NCBI RefSeq assembly: GCF_023065955.2
Contig: NW_026623050.1
Coordinates: forward strand, 21,038,501-21,102,500
Direction of reading: 5' to 3'
Length of the DNA: 64,000 nucleotides
From: Ursus arctos
Lineage: Eukaryota > Chordata > Mammalia > Carnivora > Ursidae
The translations under genes were made by a program, and so were the position numbers. A model generated the notes under the pieces. That model had not been told where the DNA came from, searched no databases, and worked only from the letters and a program-made list of their open reading frames with translations. How positions within the stretch are numbered: the stretch's first letter is position 1; every line of letters begins with the position of its first letter. Shown in pieces: positions 47,876 through 59,831 of the stretch.

Positions 47876-49810
47876 GGGGGTTTTGTTTGTTTGTTTTTGA
47901 GGGTAGTTAACACCCAATATTGCTTTAGTTTCAGGTGTACAACATAGTGATTTGACAAGTTCATACATTATGCTATGTTCACTACAAGTGTAGCTACCAT
48001 CTATTGCCATACCATTAACTCTATTTCTATACCTTTCATCCCTATGACTTAGTCATTCCATAACTGGAAGCCTGTATCTCCCACTCCCCTTCACCTGTTT
48101 TGTCCATCACCTCATCTCCCTCCCCTCTGGCAACCATCAGTTTGTTCTCTGTATTTAGGGGTCCAACTCTGCTTTTTGTTTATTAATTTTTTTTAGATTT
48201 CACGTGTGAGTGAAATGATGTGGTATTTACCTTTCTCAGTCTGACTTATTTCACTTAGCATAATACCCTCCAGTTCCATCCATGTTTTCTCAAATGGCAT
48301 TATCTCATCCTTTTTATGACTTGTAATATTCCATTTGAGATATATGTTATATATATATATGAAATATATATATGAAATATATATGAAATATATATATGAA
48401 ATACATATGAAATATATATATGAAATATATATGTGAAATATATATGATATATATATGAAATATATATGTGAAATATATATATGAAATATATATATATGAA
48501 ATATATATTTATCACATTTTCCTTATCCATTCATCTATCAGTGGAAACACATAAGTTGCTTCTATATTTTGGCTATTGTATATAATGTTGCAGTCAACAT
48601 AAGGGTACATGTATCTTTTTGAATTAGTGTTTTCATTTTCAAAATAGGGGTGCATATATCTTTTCGAATTAGCATTTTCATTTTCTTTGACAATTCCCAA
48701 CAGTGGAATTTTTGAGGAACCTTCATACTGTTTTCTGCAGTGGCTGTTTCAATTTATATTCCCATCCACATTGTATGAGGGTTCCTTTTTCTCCACATCC
48801 TCACCAACACTTGTTATTTCCTGTGTTTTTTATTTTAGCTATTCTGACAGGTATAAGGTGATATCTCATTGGGGTTTTGACTGCATTTCCCTAATGATTA
48901 GTAATGTTGAGAATTTTTTCATGTGTCTGTTGGCTATCTGTATGTCTTCTTTGGAAAAATGTCCATTCAGGTCCTCTGCCCATTTTTAAATTGGATTGTT
49001 TGGGGGTTTTTTGGTGTTGAGTGTTTGAGTTCTTTATATATTTTGGATATTAACGCCTTATTGGATATATCATTTGCAAATATTTTCTTCCATTCAGTAG
49101 ATTACCTTTTTGTTTTATTGGTGGTTTTCTTTGCTGTGCAAAAACTTTTTATTTTGATGGAGTTCTAACAGTTGATTTTTGCTTTTGTTTCTCTTGCCTT
49201 AGGGGACATATCTAGAAAATATCACTACAGCCATGCCAGAGAAATTACCATCTGTGTTCTTTTCTAGGATTTCTATGATTTAGACCAATCAGGTCTCACA
49301 TTGAGGTAGGTCTTAATCCATTTTGGGTTTATTTTTATGTATGATGTTGAAGTGGTCCAGTTTTATTCTTTTGCATGTAATTGTACAGTTTTCCCAGCAC
49401 CATTTACTAAAGGGACTTTCTTTGCCCTAGTGTATTGTCTCCTTTGTTGTAGATTAAATTAATTTTATAATTGTGAGTTTATTTATGGGCTCTCTATTCT
49501 GTTCCATTGGGTTATGTGTTAATACTGTTTTGATTACTACAGCTTTGTAGCATATCTTGAAATCTGGAATTGTAATGCCTCTGGCTTTGTTGTTCTTTCT
49601 CAAGATTTCTTTGGCTATTTGGGGTCTTTTGTGGCTCTATACAAATTTTAGGAATATTTGTCCTAGTTCTGTGAAGAATGCTGTTAGTGTTTTGATAGGG
49701 ATTTCATTGAATCTGTAGATTGCTTTGGATAATATGGACATTTTAAAAATATTAATTCTTCCAATTTTTGAGCATGGAATAGCTTTCCATTTGTTTGTGT
49801 CATTATCAAT
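47876..49810 (-). mobile_element. 5'-truncated L1, antisense (1.9 kb)
   Basis: Complete antisense 3'UTR (GTTTCAGGTGTACAACATAG, GTCCATCACCTCATC) and ORF2 back to the RT region (ATGGACATTTTAAAAATATT, TTTTTGAGCATGGAATAGC). TSD TGGAATGACT at 47866-47875 and TGGAATGGCT at 49811-49820 (one mismatch). Carries a minisatellite at 48339-48513 and a small local duplication near 48605-48690 (the GAATTAGTGTTTTCATTTTC block). Confidence 0.9.
48339..48513. repeat. AT-rich minisatellite, unit GAAATATATAT(AT)
   Basis: About 12 units of 11-15 bp, each beginning GAAAT or GATAT followed by an AT run. It replaces the short AT tract normally found at this point in L1. The minus-strand 76-codon ORF over it (Ile/Tyr/His repeats) is an artefact. 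Confidence 0.95.
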
Positions 49811-49820
49811 TGGAATGGCT

Positions 49821-50640
49821 TTTCAAAGCTTCTGCTGAGTGCTTGCTTCGAGATGACTCTCATGTGAGAAAGGGGCATTATTCTTCAGAATGGTGTATAC
49901 ATCTTAAAGTGATGAATGTTATATGCTGCTTTGTCCCTAGTAGTTAGAATACATAGGTTCAGGAACTGAGGTAAAGAAATAATAGTATCCCCACTCAACA
50001 TCACTCCCACCGACCCACCTGGAGAATTTGTCTTCTTTTCCTTGCAGCTTTGGGATCTGTGTGTTGAGAGGTCTAAATTTCCATGGTAGTGGGGTCTTTG
50101 CATGAAGCAACATAGAGTACCTCTAAACTTAGAGCTATAGCTGTATTCTGGTGACTTTGCACTTCTTGTCCCTCTACAGCAGCTGGTAAGCAAAGAAAGT
50201 AATTACTACACTGACAGGGGTTAACTGACCTTCATCATTTGAACAGGTAGAACTGTTGATACATAAAGAAGTAGGAAGAAATTCAGGTGATGCACTGTGG
50301 CATCTCTTGGTATTCCCAGCCTGATTTGAACTATAAATAAGCAAAAATAGTAACCACAGCTTGAGAAGGGTCTTGGTGCTATTCCCATTGGGTGTCTGGG
50401 TTATTCTACCATGCACACCTAGACCATTGGAAATGCTTGTCAATGGAGAGAATAATTAAGAATGGAGCAATAGAAGAGGGACATTATGAGCATCTGGCCT
50501 TCTGATCACATATAGCAGCTGGGGGAGGAAATCTGTCCCATCGATCCTCCTTATGTAACTTTCCCCAGAAATTGTGATCAACCAGAATCCTAGAGAAGCT
50601 GTGACTGGATGTAGTGAACTCACTGTGACAGACAAGCTGA
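49821..50640 (+). mobile_element. ERVL-like internal relic with dUTPase-like segment
   Basis: In sense orientation, 50120-50195 reads as a degraded match to the dUTPase-type domain that ERVL elements carry after integrase; one in-frame stop interrupts the short block. ERVL is an ancient endogenous retrovirus class of placental mammals. No intact frame remains and no other domain is readable. Confidence 0.5.
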
Positions 50641-51121
50641 TCTGAGCAGTGGAAGGTGTGGACTATATATAATAAGTGCTATTGATGGCCCACCCATCCC
50701 ATCCCCTTTTCCAGGTCAGTGCATCTGTCTTTGAGCTGCTGCTAGTGTAGCTGATTGATACTGGCTGCACCCAATTTTGGAGAACTGCCTTGGACCACTA
50801 GTTGCTGCATCCTCCAGAAATGCCTGGGAAATAATGCCCCACCACCTTGGTGGTCTACAGCCAATGGCTGACTGATATGAGGGTACAAAACACCTTCTCA
50901 AGGTATGTCAATTTTGAGGTACAGTCAGTCATGTTCAAGAGCTTCTGCTGGAATCTGGCTATGACTAGACTTCAGCTGAAACTCTTTCTTTTGCTTAGTA
51001 ACTTCCCCTCTACTATTGTGCTTCACTGACAACCTAATCACTTTCTCCTAAGAACACTCCTTCAGCAAATCACTTACGTAAGAATCTTGTCTCAAGCTCT
51101 GTTTCTGGAGATCCTAAGACA
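50641..51121 (+). mobile_element. LTR, sense (ERVL/MLT2-like)
   Basis: Follows the ERVL-like internal relic. Contains GACTGATATGAGGGTACAAA (TATA-like) near 50870-50889 and ends with AATCTTGTCTCAAGCTCTG, GTTTCTGGAGATCC and TAAGACA at about 51120, the typical 3' end of this LTR group. The left border is uncertain. Confidence 0.55.
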
Positions 51122-51900
51122 GTTCCTTTTCTTCTATCTCCAAAAAGAAAACTCCTGGGAAAGACTTTTGATTTGCCTGGTATGTAGTAAAGAATTAATC
51201 TTACCCAAAGAGTGGTCTGCCTTTGCCCCCAAACTACCAGGAGGTGATTTCTAGGCCCCTGGAATGTCCTGCTGATAGAAGTATCTTTGCCTGGAGGCTT
51301 TGACCCATGCAGTACCAGTCTAAAAATGTGATTTATTATGCGGGTTTGGGCCACTTGGTATCAGTTTTACCTCCAGAAGGCCCTGTAGACTAGAGATATC
51401 AGCCTAATGCCCAAGCAAGGCTAGAGACTAAAGGTCAGCCACACAGGTGATATGTGATGGGGTCCCAATAAAAACTCTATACACCAAAGATGGGGGCAAG
51501 CTTCCTTTGCTGGCCATGCATATCTTCACATGTTGTGGCTAGAAGAAGTTAACACTCTCCATGATTCCATGTTGAGAGGACAAGAAGCTTCTCAGACCCC
51601 TCCTGGATGCCGTTCTATGCATCTTTTCTCTTGGCTGATTTTAACCCCTTTAGTAATAGCCCATAACTGTGGATATAGCAGTTTTTAGTGCATTCTGAGT
51701 CCTTCTAGCAAATTATCAAAACTGAGGGTGTTTTGGGGAACCCCCACATTTGTGGTTGGCATCGTAAGTGAAGACAGTCTTGTGTGGACACTGCTTCTCC
51801 TAACTATATGGTTGGCTAAACTCTCACACCTGGCTTGGGTCTCATCTCCACCTCTGGAGCCATCATTAAGGTCATGTATGTGGAGCACATTCCATTAGTA
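51122..51900 (+). mobile_element. Probable LTR remnant, family unassigned
   Basis: Contains GGGGTCCCAATAAAAACTCT (AATAAA signal at about 51469), CTCTTGGCTGATTTTAACCC and GAGTCCTTCTAGCAAATTAT, features I associate with mammalian LTRs. Borders are unclear and the family is not named. Confidence 0.45.
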
Positions 51901-52914
51901 CGTTTGATTGGAGATATGAGAGATGGGATCTGGTTGGGTGGACTGACAAAAAGAAGGTGTTTAATTGTCACCAGCATTTTCTAGGACCTCAAATCTGCCC
52001 TGCCTTGATGAAAGTCTGCTTCTCCATTCCAATTATTGTGAATGCTGCTGCTTCTCTTTTCTTCCCCTCCCTGTGTCAGGGTGACATTCCCCTCCTACAC
52101 CTTCATTCTCCCCTCAGATTCTCAATATATGCTTTTTATGTGACACATCTGATATTATTTTGCTTGCAAATCTGTGAAATCTTAGTATTGCAGCCTTCTT
52201 TATGTGATGCGCATATTTACATATTACAACTATACTATTTTTATTCCTAGAAATTGATTCTCTAATTAACATTGGATGTTAATTATAAATGTTCCTTTAT
52301 AATGAAACTTCTTTGTGACTCAATGTAGCATGGCATCCATAGCATCTTCTTTATAATTATAAGAGTTTGTAGTAATTCTCTTTTAAATTTGTATTATCCT
52401 CGCTAACCATATTACCTCATTCCTTAGCTTTTCCTGTCATCAGGTATTAGTTCATATCAGTTGCTTGACAGTAGCTGGGAAGAGGCTCCACAGTAATGTT
52501 TGGGTGTGACCCAAAGTCCTGAAGGAAATATAAGGAATTTAAATACCAGCATATTTTTAACACAAGTTCCATTTCACTTAGGATTAGCATAGAAACTGGG
52601 GTAATGTATCTTATCTGTAGACCAACTGGGGGAGTAAAAAAGCAGGCACTAAGAAAACCAAGACAGAGACTGAGAAAAATAGACACTATAAACAATCCCC
52701 TAATATCTGAATGAGAAAGGACCGATTAGGATTACAACAGCACGGTAGTAAAGCTTGTATTTTATTTTCATTTTGCTATATATGTACATGTATACTAAAG
52801 TAAGCTTAACTGTACATTCGATTTTTTTTTTTTTTTGCTTAAGTTAACCCGCAATCAAGTGTATGTATTTTATTCCATAATATAAACCTATTTCTTTTCA
52901 ACTGCTTTACTGGA
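51901..52914. other. Unassigned 1-kb stretch
   Basis: Short ORFs (82 and 97 codons), a T-run near 52822-52836, no recognised gene or repeat. Confidence 0.4.
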
Positions 52915-53107
52915 GCCAGACCCAGTTCAGCACGTTATAAGCTGAGTGGCTGGGGACCATTTACTGTACCTCTCTGACTCTTACTTTCCCTGTCTGTAAA
53001 ATAGTGATAATAGTCTAACGACCTTGTAGGTTGTAGGTTGTTGAGAGAATTATAGAATGCTTGGCCCAACAGAGGAGTTCAGTAAATGTATCCATCACTA
53101 TTAGCTT
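52915..53107 (+). mobile_element. MIR, sense
   Basis: Ordered MIR landmarks: GCTGAGTGGCTGGGGACC, CCTCTCTGACTCTTACTTTC, GTCTGTAAAATAGTGATAAT, GGTTGTTGAGAGAATTA, TTCAGTAAATGTATCCATCA. Confidence 0.88.
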
Positions 53108-53650
53108 TCATAACATTTTGGGTTTAAAAAAATTAACTCACCAAGTACCCTGAAGCAGGCACCACTCTTGTGTCCTAACTGGGTATACCAGTTAAGCAGC
53201 ACCTTCTTTTGAATGTATCCAAGTTCCTTTTTGAGTATTCTATTCTTTCTATATCATGAATAATTCCTTGAGAACTGGGCTTTTACTGGTTTTACCCTTT
53301 GCTTGTCCTGTTCTTTTAAGGCACTGGTGTCCTCACTCTAACATATAGCCTCATCACCTTCCTGACTGCCTTACAACAATTGATTGCTTTTATCTTAGTA
53401 CCTAAGAGGCAATATTTTATCAGATTCACACCAGAGCCATGGGAGTGTGTGATTAGTCTTACTGCTTTGAGCCTGGGTTTTGTGTGCCTAGGGAGAACCC
53501 TGGCTTCTCATATGCCCCAAAACCACAGCCTCTCCTCATCCCTCTGTTTTATTCCAGGCCATTTGACTGGATTTCTGCCTCAGTTAACTCTTCAGAAAAT
53601 GGGTAAATTATTAAAAGGACCTCTGCACAGAGTTGGACTCTGCTGGTGAT
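53108..53650. other. Unassigned sequence with an 89-codon ORF
   Basis: ORF at 53380-53649 has no recognised domain and no upstream gene context. Likely chance. Confidence 0.35.
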
Positions 53651-53654
53651 AAAG

Positions 53655-53935
53655 TATACTATTCTTACCTCTTTGGAGGGTAGTTTGATAGTATATATCT
53701 TAAGCTTTGAAACAGTGTCTTTTTATACAGCAAATCCATTTATAAGGCTTTACACTAAGGAAATAAGAATCTATACAAAATACAAGGATATCCAAAGAAA
53801 TATTGCTTATAATGGGGACAAGTAAATAAAACACTCCAAAACCACAATCTTGTTATGTTTAAGTCATTAAAAATGTTGTCCAAGTATACATGTTGAAATA
53901 GAAAGATATTTCACAATACATTATTATATGAAAAG
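53655..53935 (+). mobile_element. Ancient L1 (L1ME-like) 3' region, sense
   Basis: GGCTTTACACTAAGGAAATA, AAGGATATCCAAAGAAATAT, ATTAAAAATGTTGTCC: the pattern of old L1 3' ends (plus-strand, diverged). Confidence 0.6.
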
Positions 53936-55390
53936 CAAAAAGAAAAAAAGAAAAAAGAATTCATGATCCCTCTTGGAACGGGAGCACTGAACCAAATCCA
54001 TGTGCATGGGGTCCTAACAGCCTGCTCTTGAGGGCCTGAATCCTGTGCTCCATAAACCCAAGGCTTTGTTAGACTTCTGCTCCTGAAATCCAAAACCACT
54101 GCCTCCCCGACTTCATTATTTTCTGCTCTCTATACCCTTACCCACTGGAATAGACCAAATTTCAATGCCAGTTGGGTCAGTGGTGAATTTGTCATTTGAA
54201 CACTGGCTTGCTGCCCCATGACCCAACTCTATGACTGGCTCTGATTTTTCTCCTGTCCCATTCTGGATTCAGGCTCCAGTTATACCGCAGGGTCAAGCTT
54301 GTCCAAATGTCAGCACTGCTAAATGCACTCAGGTATTATCTTTTTAAAAGAATCACATAAATTGCATTTCATCTTACACCTTGTAGAACTACCTATTCTC
54401 TACTGTATTACATGTGTGCTTCTTTTAAAATCTTTTCATTATCTAATTTTCTGACAGTCATTCTAGCTTGTTACTGAGTTTCAAATTCCATTTTGTTTTA
54501 GAGCCCTAGGAAAATTGCACACATTGCTCTAATTAGTATCAATTTGGTTGTCAAATTTTCAAGATGAAGCCATTGTGTTTCAGCATTATTTAAAGCTAGG
54601 GCATTAAAATTAGCTGGGGATTTTTCAAGAATCACTCATTATGACCCAATTTTAAGTTATTTTAAATGTAACATTGAAAAGGGTTATTAACAAATCTGTA
54701 TTCTATCTCTTTGGGATACAATATCGGCTAAGTTATATTAGAGGCTAATTGCTAGCCAAAGGTATCACTTTTCACTGTGTAAAATATAATGTCAACTTAG
54801 TTGTCTGTATCAGGAGAAGCAGAGGTTGAGTAATCCAAAAGTAATTTATATTTGTCTTTTGGATGCTTTTGCCCTTAAATTTGAATATGGGTGAGTCCAA
54901 TGTCTAGGGAATTCATGTCAAAATAATGAAGCTGTATTATAAAGATCTTAAATCAGGAAGCTGATGGGTTCAATTATTCTGCTTCCCCCCCCCCCCAGGT
55001 TGAAAGAGGCAAGTAAAGCTGAGCTCCAGTCTTCTTTGGTAGATTAGAATATTGAACACAGATGTTAAATCACGGGTCTGGGAAGAATTCGGTAGCAGAT
55101 TAGAAGATGCTGACATAGGGATTTTTAGATCTCTGCTGGGTTATGTGATTAGAGTTTTAAAAAAAAGAATTGGGGGAAACAAAAAAAGGAAGATAGATCA
55201 TATTATAGAAAAAAAAACATTTAGAGGAAACACTGCAGAAATTCTATAAAGAGAACAGAGAATGACATCTGGCCAAGTGTTATGCTGGCCTGAAATATAC
55301 CCATCAAGTTCTGCATATTGCATGCCATGGGGATTGAAGTAAGTCGAAGGAAAGGCAATAATAGGCTAATGAAGTAAAAACCAGTGTCTT
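53936..55390. other. Unassigned 1.45-kb stretch
   Basis: Includes a C-run near 54985-54996. No gene or repeat recognised. Among the least repetitive DNA of the window. Confidence 0.4.
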
Positions 55391-55406
55391 TGAAAATTAG
55401 GGCATT

Positions 55407-55622
55407 CTGGGGCACCTGGGTGGCGCAGTCAGTTAAGTGTGCAACTCTTGGGTTTGACTTGGGTTCTGATCTAGGGGTCATGTCTTGGGATTTTTGTGAT
55501 GTTGAGCCCTACATCAGGCTCAGTGCTACCTGCAGAGTCTGCTTGGGATTCTCTCTCCCTGTCCCTCTGCACCCCCTTCAAATAAATAAATCTTCAAAAC
55601 ATGAAAAAAAAGAAAGAATGAA
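55407..55622 (+). mobile_element. SINEC, older subfamily
   Basis: Head GGGGCACCTGGGTGGCGCAG and a CAACTCTTGGGTTTGACTTG body. TSD TGAAAATTAGGGCATT, 16 bp, perfect, at 55391-55406 and 55623-55638. Confidence 0.96.
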
Positions 55623-55879
55623 TGAAAATTAGGGCATTTCTTGTGCTCTGGTATGTAAGAAATGCATATGAACATATTTAAAAACATCATTTGAATCAAT
55701 TTTTATCACGTGCATCTTTTATCTACTACCCAACAGCCACAAGCTTGAAAATTGACACCTCGAATTTGAAAATATATAGAATTTGACAGTAACACCAAAT
55801 GTTTCTTCTAATGTTGAGTACCTAACACTCTACCTAGCTAGCTTAGTTTTCCACAAAATTTCAAAATTGAAAGACAGCT

Positions 55880-56015
55880 TGCTTTGTTTATCTTCTCCAA
55901 CTGGACTGTATATGCCTTAAGGCCAATTACTGTGTCATAGTTGTTTATATCCATCACAGGCTGTAAAGAAAGTACTTTATACGAAATAGGTGCATATTTT
56001 TTGAATGAAGGCATG
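55880..56015 (+). mobile_element. L2 3' end fragment
   Basis: CTCCAACTGGACTGTATATG, CCTTAAGGCCAATTACTGTG, AATAGGTGCATATTTTTTGA: the L2 3' terminal pattern. Confidence 0.7.
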
Positions 56016-56298
56016 AATACAGAGTGTGTGAATATCTCTAGTTAGGTCTGGATGCCCCGAATGACAAGAACGCGGCAATCTGATCACTTCAGCCATTTTA
56101 ACGCCCCACCAAATTGCCTCTACCATGTTGAATGTGTGCTCTGCAAGGTACAATTAGAGCTATTGTAATTTATTTCATTTATATTCTACCTTGTTTACAG
56201 AAAAATACTTAGATGGCACCAAAATTGCTCTGTTGACTATACCACCCTGGGTTTTTTTTTAATTATTATTTTATTTCTTTTTAATCCTCACCATTTTC

Positions 56299-56485
56299 TT
56301 TTTAAAGATTTTTTTATTTTTTCATTTGAGAAAGAGAGAGAGAGCATGAGCAGGGGGGAGGTCAGGGGGGAAGGAGCAGACTCCCCACTGAACAGGGAAC
56401 CCGAGGTAGGGCTCGATTCCAGGACCTGAGGATCATGACCTGAGCCAAAGGCAGACGCTCAACTGCTGAGTCACCCAGATGCCCC
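56299..56485 (-). mobile_element. SINEC, older subfamily, antisense
   Basis: AAAGATTTTTTTATTTTTTC tail to GTCACCCAGATGCCCC head. Diverged TSD TAATCCTCACCATTTTC at 56282-56298 versus TAATACTAACCATTTTC at 56486-56502. Confidence 0.93.
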
Positions 56486-56668
56486 TAATACTAACCATTT
56501 TCAATGTGCTGTGCCACATATGTCCAGTTTTTCTTTCATAGTGTCATGTTTTGGTAAAACTTGCTTTGCCTCTGCAGGTGTATTGATCTCACTTAACTAT
56601 GTCATACCATCTTTGTTATAAAAATATAAGTCACAAGGCATAGTCCTTAACATTTCTAACTGTATTTT

Positions 56669-56846
56669 CTTTTTTAAAGATTTTATTTACTTGAGAGAAA
56701 GAGAAAGAGAGCACAAGCAGGGAGAGGGGCAGAGGGAGAGGGAGAAGCAGGCTCTTGAGCCTGACACTTGGCTCCATCCCAGGACCCTGAGATCATGACC
56801 TGCGCCAAAGGCAGATGATTAACTGACCGAGCCACCCAGGCACCCC
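56669..56846 (-). mobile_element. SINEC, older subfamily, antisense
   Basis: AAAGATTTTATTTACTTGAG tail to GCCACCCAGGCACCCC head. TSD TCTAACTGTATTTT at 56655-56668 and TCTAACTATATTTT at 56847-56860 (one mismatch). Confidence 0.95.
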
Positions 56847-56984
56847 TCTAACTATATTTTAATAAAGGTAGTTGGTTTCCTGGCATGTAGCTAGCCAGGT
56901 CTTTAAAAGATGACTCCGTCTTCTTTTCCATTTCTTAACAATCATATAGATGATCTTTCAGAGAAGCTAATATTTAACTATAAT

Positions 56985-57055
56985 AGCTAACATTCATTCA
57001 CGCTCACTATCTTCCTGGCACTGTGCTTGGCTCCTTAACTGCCTTTGTCTTATTT
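56985..57055 (-). mobile_element. MIR fragment, antisense
   Basis: AGCTAACATTCATTCACGCT and CTTCCTGGCACTGTGCTTGG match the antisense MIR start only. Confidence 0.5.
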
Positions 57056-57059
57056 ATTT

Positions 57060-57876
57060 TTTATTTAAAAATTTAACTGTATGCACATATAATTTTGTAT
57101 AAATTTGTAGGTATGCTGATCCCATACATGGTGGGAAGAGTGTGAGAGTAGAGGAGCTTCCCCTTCAACTGAAGGCAAGAGAGAGGAACTTAGGAAACCA
57201 CTTAAAGAGCTTATTACGTGTCTCCCGCAGTTTGGGGGGCACAGAAGGCTGGTGTCAGAATTATCCCTGAAAAATCTAAATGATGAGAGCTTAGAGGAAG
57301 TGGTCAATGGTTGTAGTTTGGGAAGCAGCTGCCCTTTTACAGTCTGTCACAGCGCCAACAGTTGTGATGTTTCCCATGGACCGGATCTAGGTAGATAACG
57401 TGGGGGGACAGTCAGCCTGGGGTGGTCTTAGTTCTGTCCAAGTGGAAGCCTCAGGAGCAGAAGGCCAAAAGTGGATACCTTGGGATACGGAAGAAATCAC
57501 AAATGACCAGCTGGACTAGAAATGGGTTTGCGATACCCAGTGGCAGTAGTGGCAGTGCTGGTGGCAGGATTTGCAAAATCACCCCAACACCTTCTAGGAG
57601 AGGAAAAACCAAGTTTACACATCTGCCAAGTCTAAAACGAGCCCATAGCAGCCAGCATCAGTTAAGAGAGAATTTTTCTGCCCGCTTCCCTCTCCTTCCT
57701 CCTTGCACTCCAGTTTCAGCGAACTGTAAAATAGTGGGAGTAGCTGCAGAAGAGTAATGGAAGAAAAGAGAAGTGATTCATACTCTCTTCCCTGACTTCT
57801 GGCTCCTCGGACTGCAGACTGCCCTGAGTGCTGCAGATCTGAGCCAGTTGTCGGGAGAAGAAGCCTAAAATATAAA
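57060..57876. other. Unassigned 0.8 kb with a 111-codon ORF
   Basis: Higher GC than its surroundings. The plus-strand ORF at 57422-57757 is Lys/Arg/Ser-rich with no recognised domain. No A-tail or TSD to suggest a retrocopy. Could be unique DNA or an LTR I cannot name. Confidence 0.35.
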
Positions 57877-57892
57877 TGAAGTCCATAATTTT

Positions 57893-58066
57893 TTTAAAAA
57901 AGATTTTATTTATTTCGGGGGGGCAGGCAGAGGGAGAGAAAGTCTTAAGCAGACTCCCCACTGGGCACAGATTCCCACCACCCCTGGGCTCCATCTCTCC
58001 ACCCTGAGATCACGACCTGAGCTGAAACCAAGAGTCGGTGGCTTAACTGCACCACCCAGGCACCCC
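57893..58066 (-). mobile_element. SINEC, older subfamily, antisense
   Basis: AAAAGATTTTATTTATTTCG tail to ACCACCCAGGCACCCC head. Perfect 16-bp TSD TGAAGTCCATAATTTT at 57877-57892 and 58067-58082. Confidence 0.96.
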
Positions 58067-58132
58067 TGAAGTCCATAATTTTGATTATTACATGGGAATG
58101 GAATTTTATTTGTTTTGGTCTGCTCCTATAGA

Positions 58133-58330
58133 TTTTTTTATTTTGTTATTTTCTCAATTGAAACATAATTGACATAACATTATGCTAGTTTCTGGTATAC
58201 AACATAATGATTCAATACATGTATACATTGTGAAATGATCACCACAGTAAGTCTAGTTAACATCTATCACCACACATAGTTACAGACTTTCTTTATCGTG
58301 GTGAGATCTACTTCTGTCAACAAGTTTTTT
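58133..58330 (-). mobile_element. L1MB-like 3' end, antisense
   Basis: TTGAAACATAATTGACATAA, GGTATACAACATAATGATTC, AAATGATCACCACAGTAAGT: standard L1MB 3'UTR read in antisense. Confidence 0.8.
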
Positions 58331-58734
58331 GCTATCAACAAGGAAAATAATGTCTAAGCAGTACCAAGTGGCTTTGTCACTTCCATACTTTTCCTTCAAA
58401 CTCAACATCTGCCATAAAAGAAAAGTCACTTTTTGTCCTTTCCTTCTTTCTTTAATAGAATATACTTTGATAAGTTAGAAATCTAAATTGTATACTAGCT
58501 TTTAAATAATTTAGTATCCAGTTTTCTTTGATATGAATTTAGGCAGGAAATGTAGATTTGTAGTTTATTTTTATTTAAAGATCATAAACCATTTTATTAT
58601 TTTTTTTGTCATACCTCTCTGGTCTTCCAAACTATCTATGTTGGGCCCATATTAAATCATCAGAAAAATAAGTTACTGCAATTTTTTTAGCCTGCCTCTT
58701 CCTCAAGTTATCTCATCTATTCTTCCTTTTGCTG
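58331..58734. other. Unassigned AT-rich sequence
   Basis: No gene or repeat recognised. Confidence 0.4.
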
Positions 58735-58940
58735 CTCGACTTGGAAAAGGGGCCCACACCCAGTACTTTCACTTTTTCACTGCCCACTCACCGTAATTCT
58801 TCTAATTCTAGTACACCTCTCTAATGAGACTGTTTTCCAAAGGCCATTGTCCAGTCTTAAGACTCAAAGGCTCTTTCTTAGGTTTTATCTTTCTGGATCA
58901 CATTTGTGACGGTGCTTAATACACAGTGCCTAGTAAACAA
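58735..58940 (+). mobile_element. L2 internal (reverse-transcriptase region) fragment
   Basis: GACTGTTTTCCAAAGGCC and TTATCTTTCTGGATCACATT correspond to the L2 RT region; diverged, so moderate confidence. Confidence 0.5.
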
Positions 58941-59214
58941 TCAGTTCTGAATATATTTTAGTTCTGTTCCCACAAGGATTTGTCCAATGGTACTGATTAA
59001 ATTAATAAATACATAGTATTCTTTATCTGCATAAAAGATTGCATCGAATGAAAACTTAAGCAGTCCAGTTGTATCTGGTTTACCTGTTGCTAATACAACA
59101 CAATGAATTAGCACAGTCTTTTTCACTCATACCCAGGGTAGGGGACCAAATATTTTAGAAATTCATCTCTCCTTTGTTGTTGTTCATTGCCATGCTTAGT
59201 AATATAATTATGTA
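58941..59214. other. Unassigned sequence
   Basis: A 61-codon minus-strand ORF at 58941-59126 has no recognisable domain. Nothing else seen. Confidence 0.35.
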
Positions 59215-59485
59215 TCTAAAATATAAGATAAATAATTTCTGGGGATGTAATGTACATCTTGGTAACTATTTAACAATATGATTTATACTTTTGAAAGTTG
59301 CCAAGAGAGCGGTCTTAAAAGTTCTCATCACAAGAAAAAAAGGTTGTAACTATGTGAGGTGATAGGTGTTAACTAAACTTACTGTGGTGATCATTTCACA
59401 ATATATGCATATATCAAATCATCATGCTGTACACCTAAAAGGAATGGTTCTATGTCAATTACACCTAAATGAAATCAGAAAAGAT
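59215..59485 (+). mobile_element. L1MB-like 3' end, sense
   Basis: TGGGGATGTAATGTACATCT, TTGAAAGTTGCCAAGAGAGC, TAAAAGTTCTCATCACAAGA, GCTGTACACCTAAAAGG: the L1MB 3'UTR in order. Confidence 0.85.
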
Positions 59486-59613
59486 ATAGTTTCCTGGCAG
59501 GAAAATGACTAGATAAACTTGGGTATAAGCAGTGGAATCCATGTCCTTGCTCTATGAGAAATCAAGCTAGCAGCCACATGAAACTTAGGGGAATATAAGA
59601 AGCTGTTCATTGA

Positions 59614-59814
59614 GGGGCGCCTGGGTGGCACAGTGGTTAAGCGTCTGCCTTCAGCTCAGGGCGTGATCCCAGCGTTGTGGGATCGAGCCCCATATCAGGC
59701 TCCTCCGCTATGAGCCTGCTTCTTCCTCTCCCACTCCCCCTGCTTGTGTTCCCTCTCTCGCTGGCTGTCTCTATCTCTGTCAAATAAATAAATAAAATCT
59801 TAAAAAAAAAAAAA
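59614..59814 (+). mobile_element. SINEC, young type
   Basis: Complete SINEC with long A-tail and perfect 17-bp TSD AAGAAGCTGTTCATTGA at 59597-59613 and 59815-59831. Confidence 0.97.
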
Positions 59815-59831
59815 AAGAAGCTGTTCATTGA

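Noticed and set aside
48300..48530. 76-codon ORF of Ile/Tyr/His repeats
   Set aside because: Translation of the AT-rich minisatellite within an L1; artefact.
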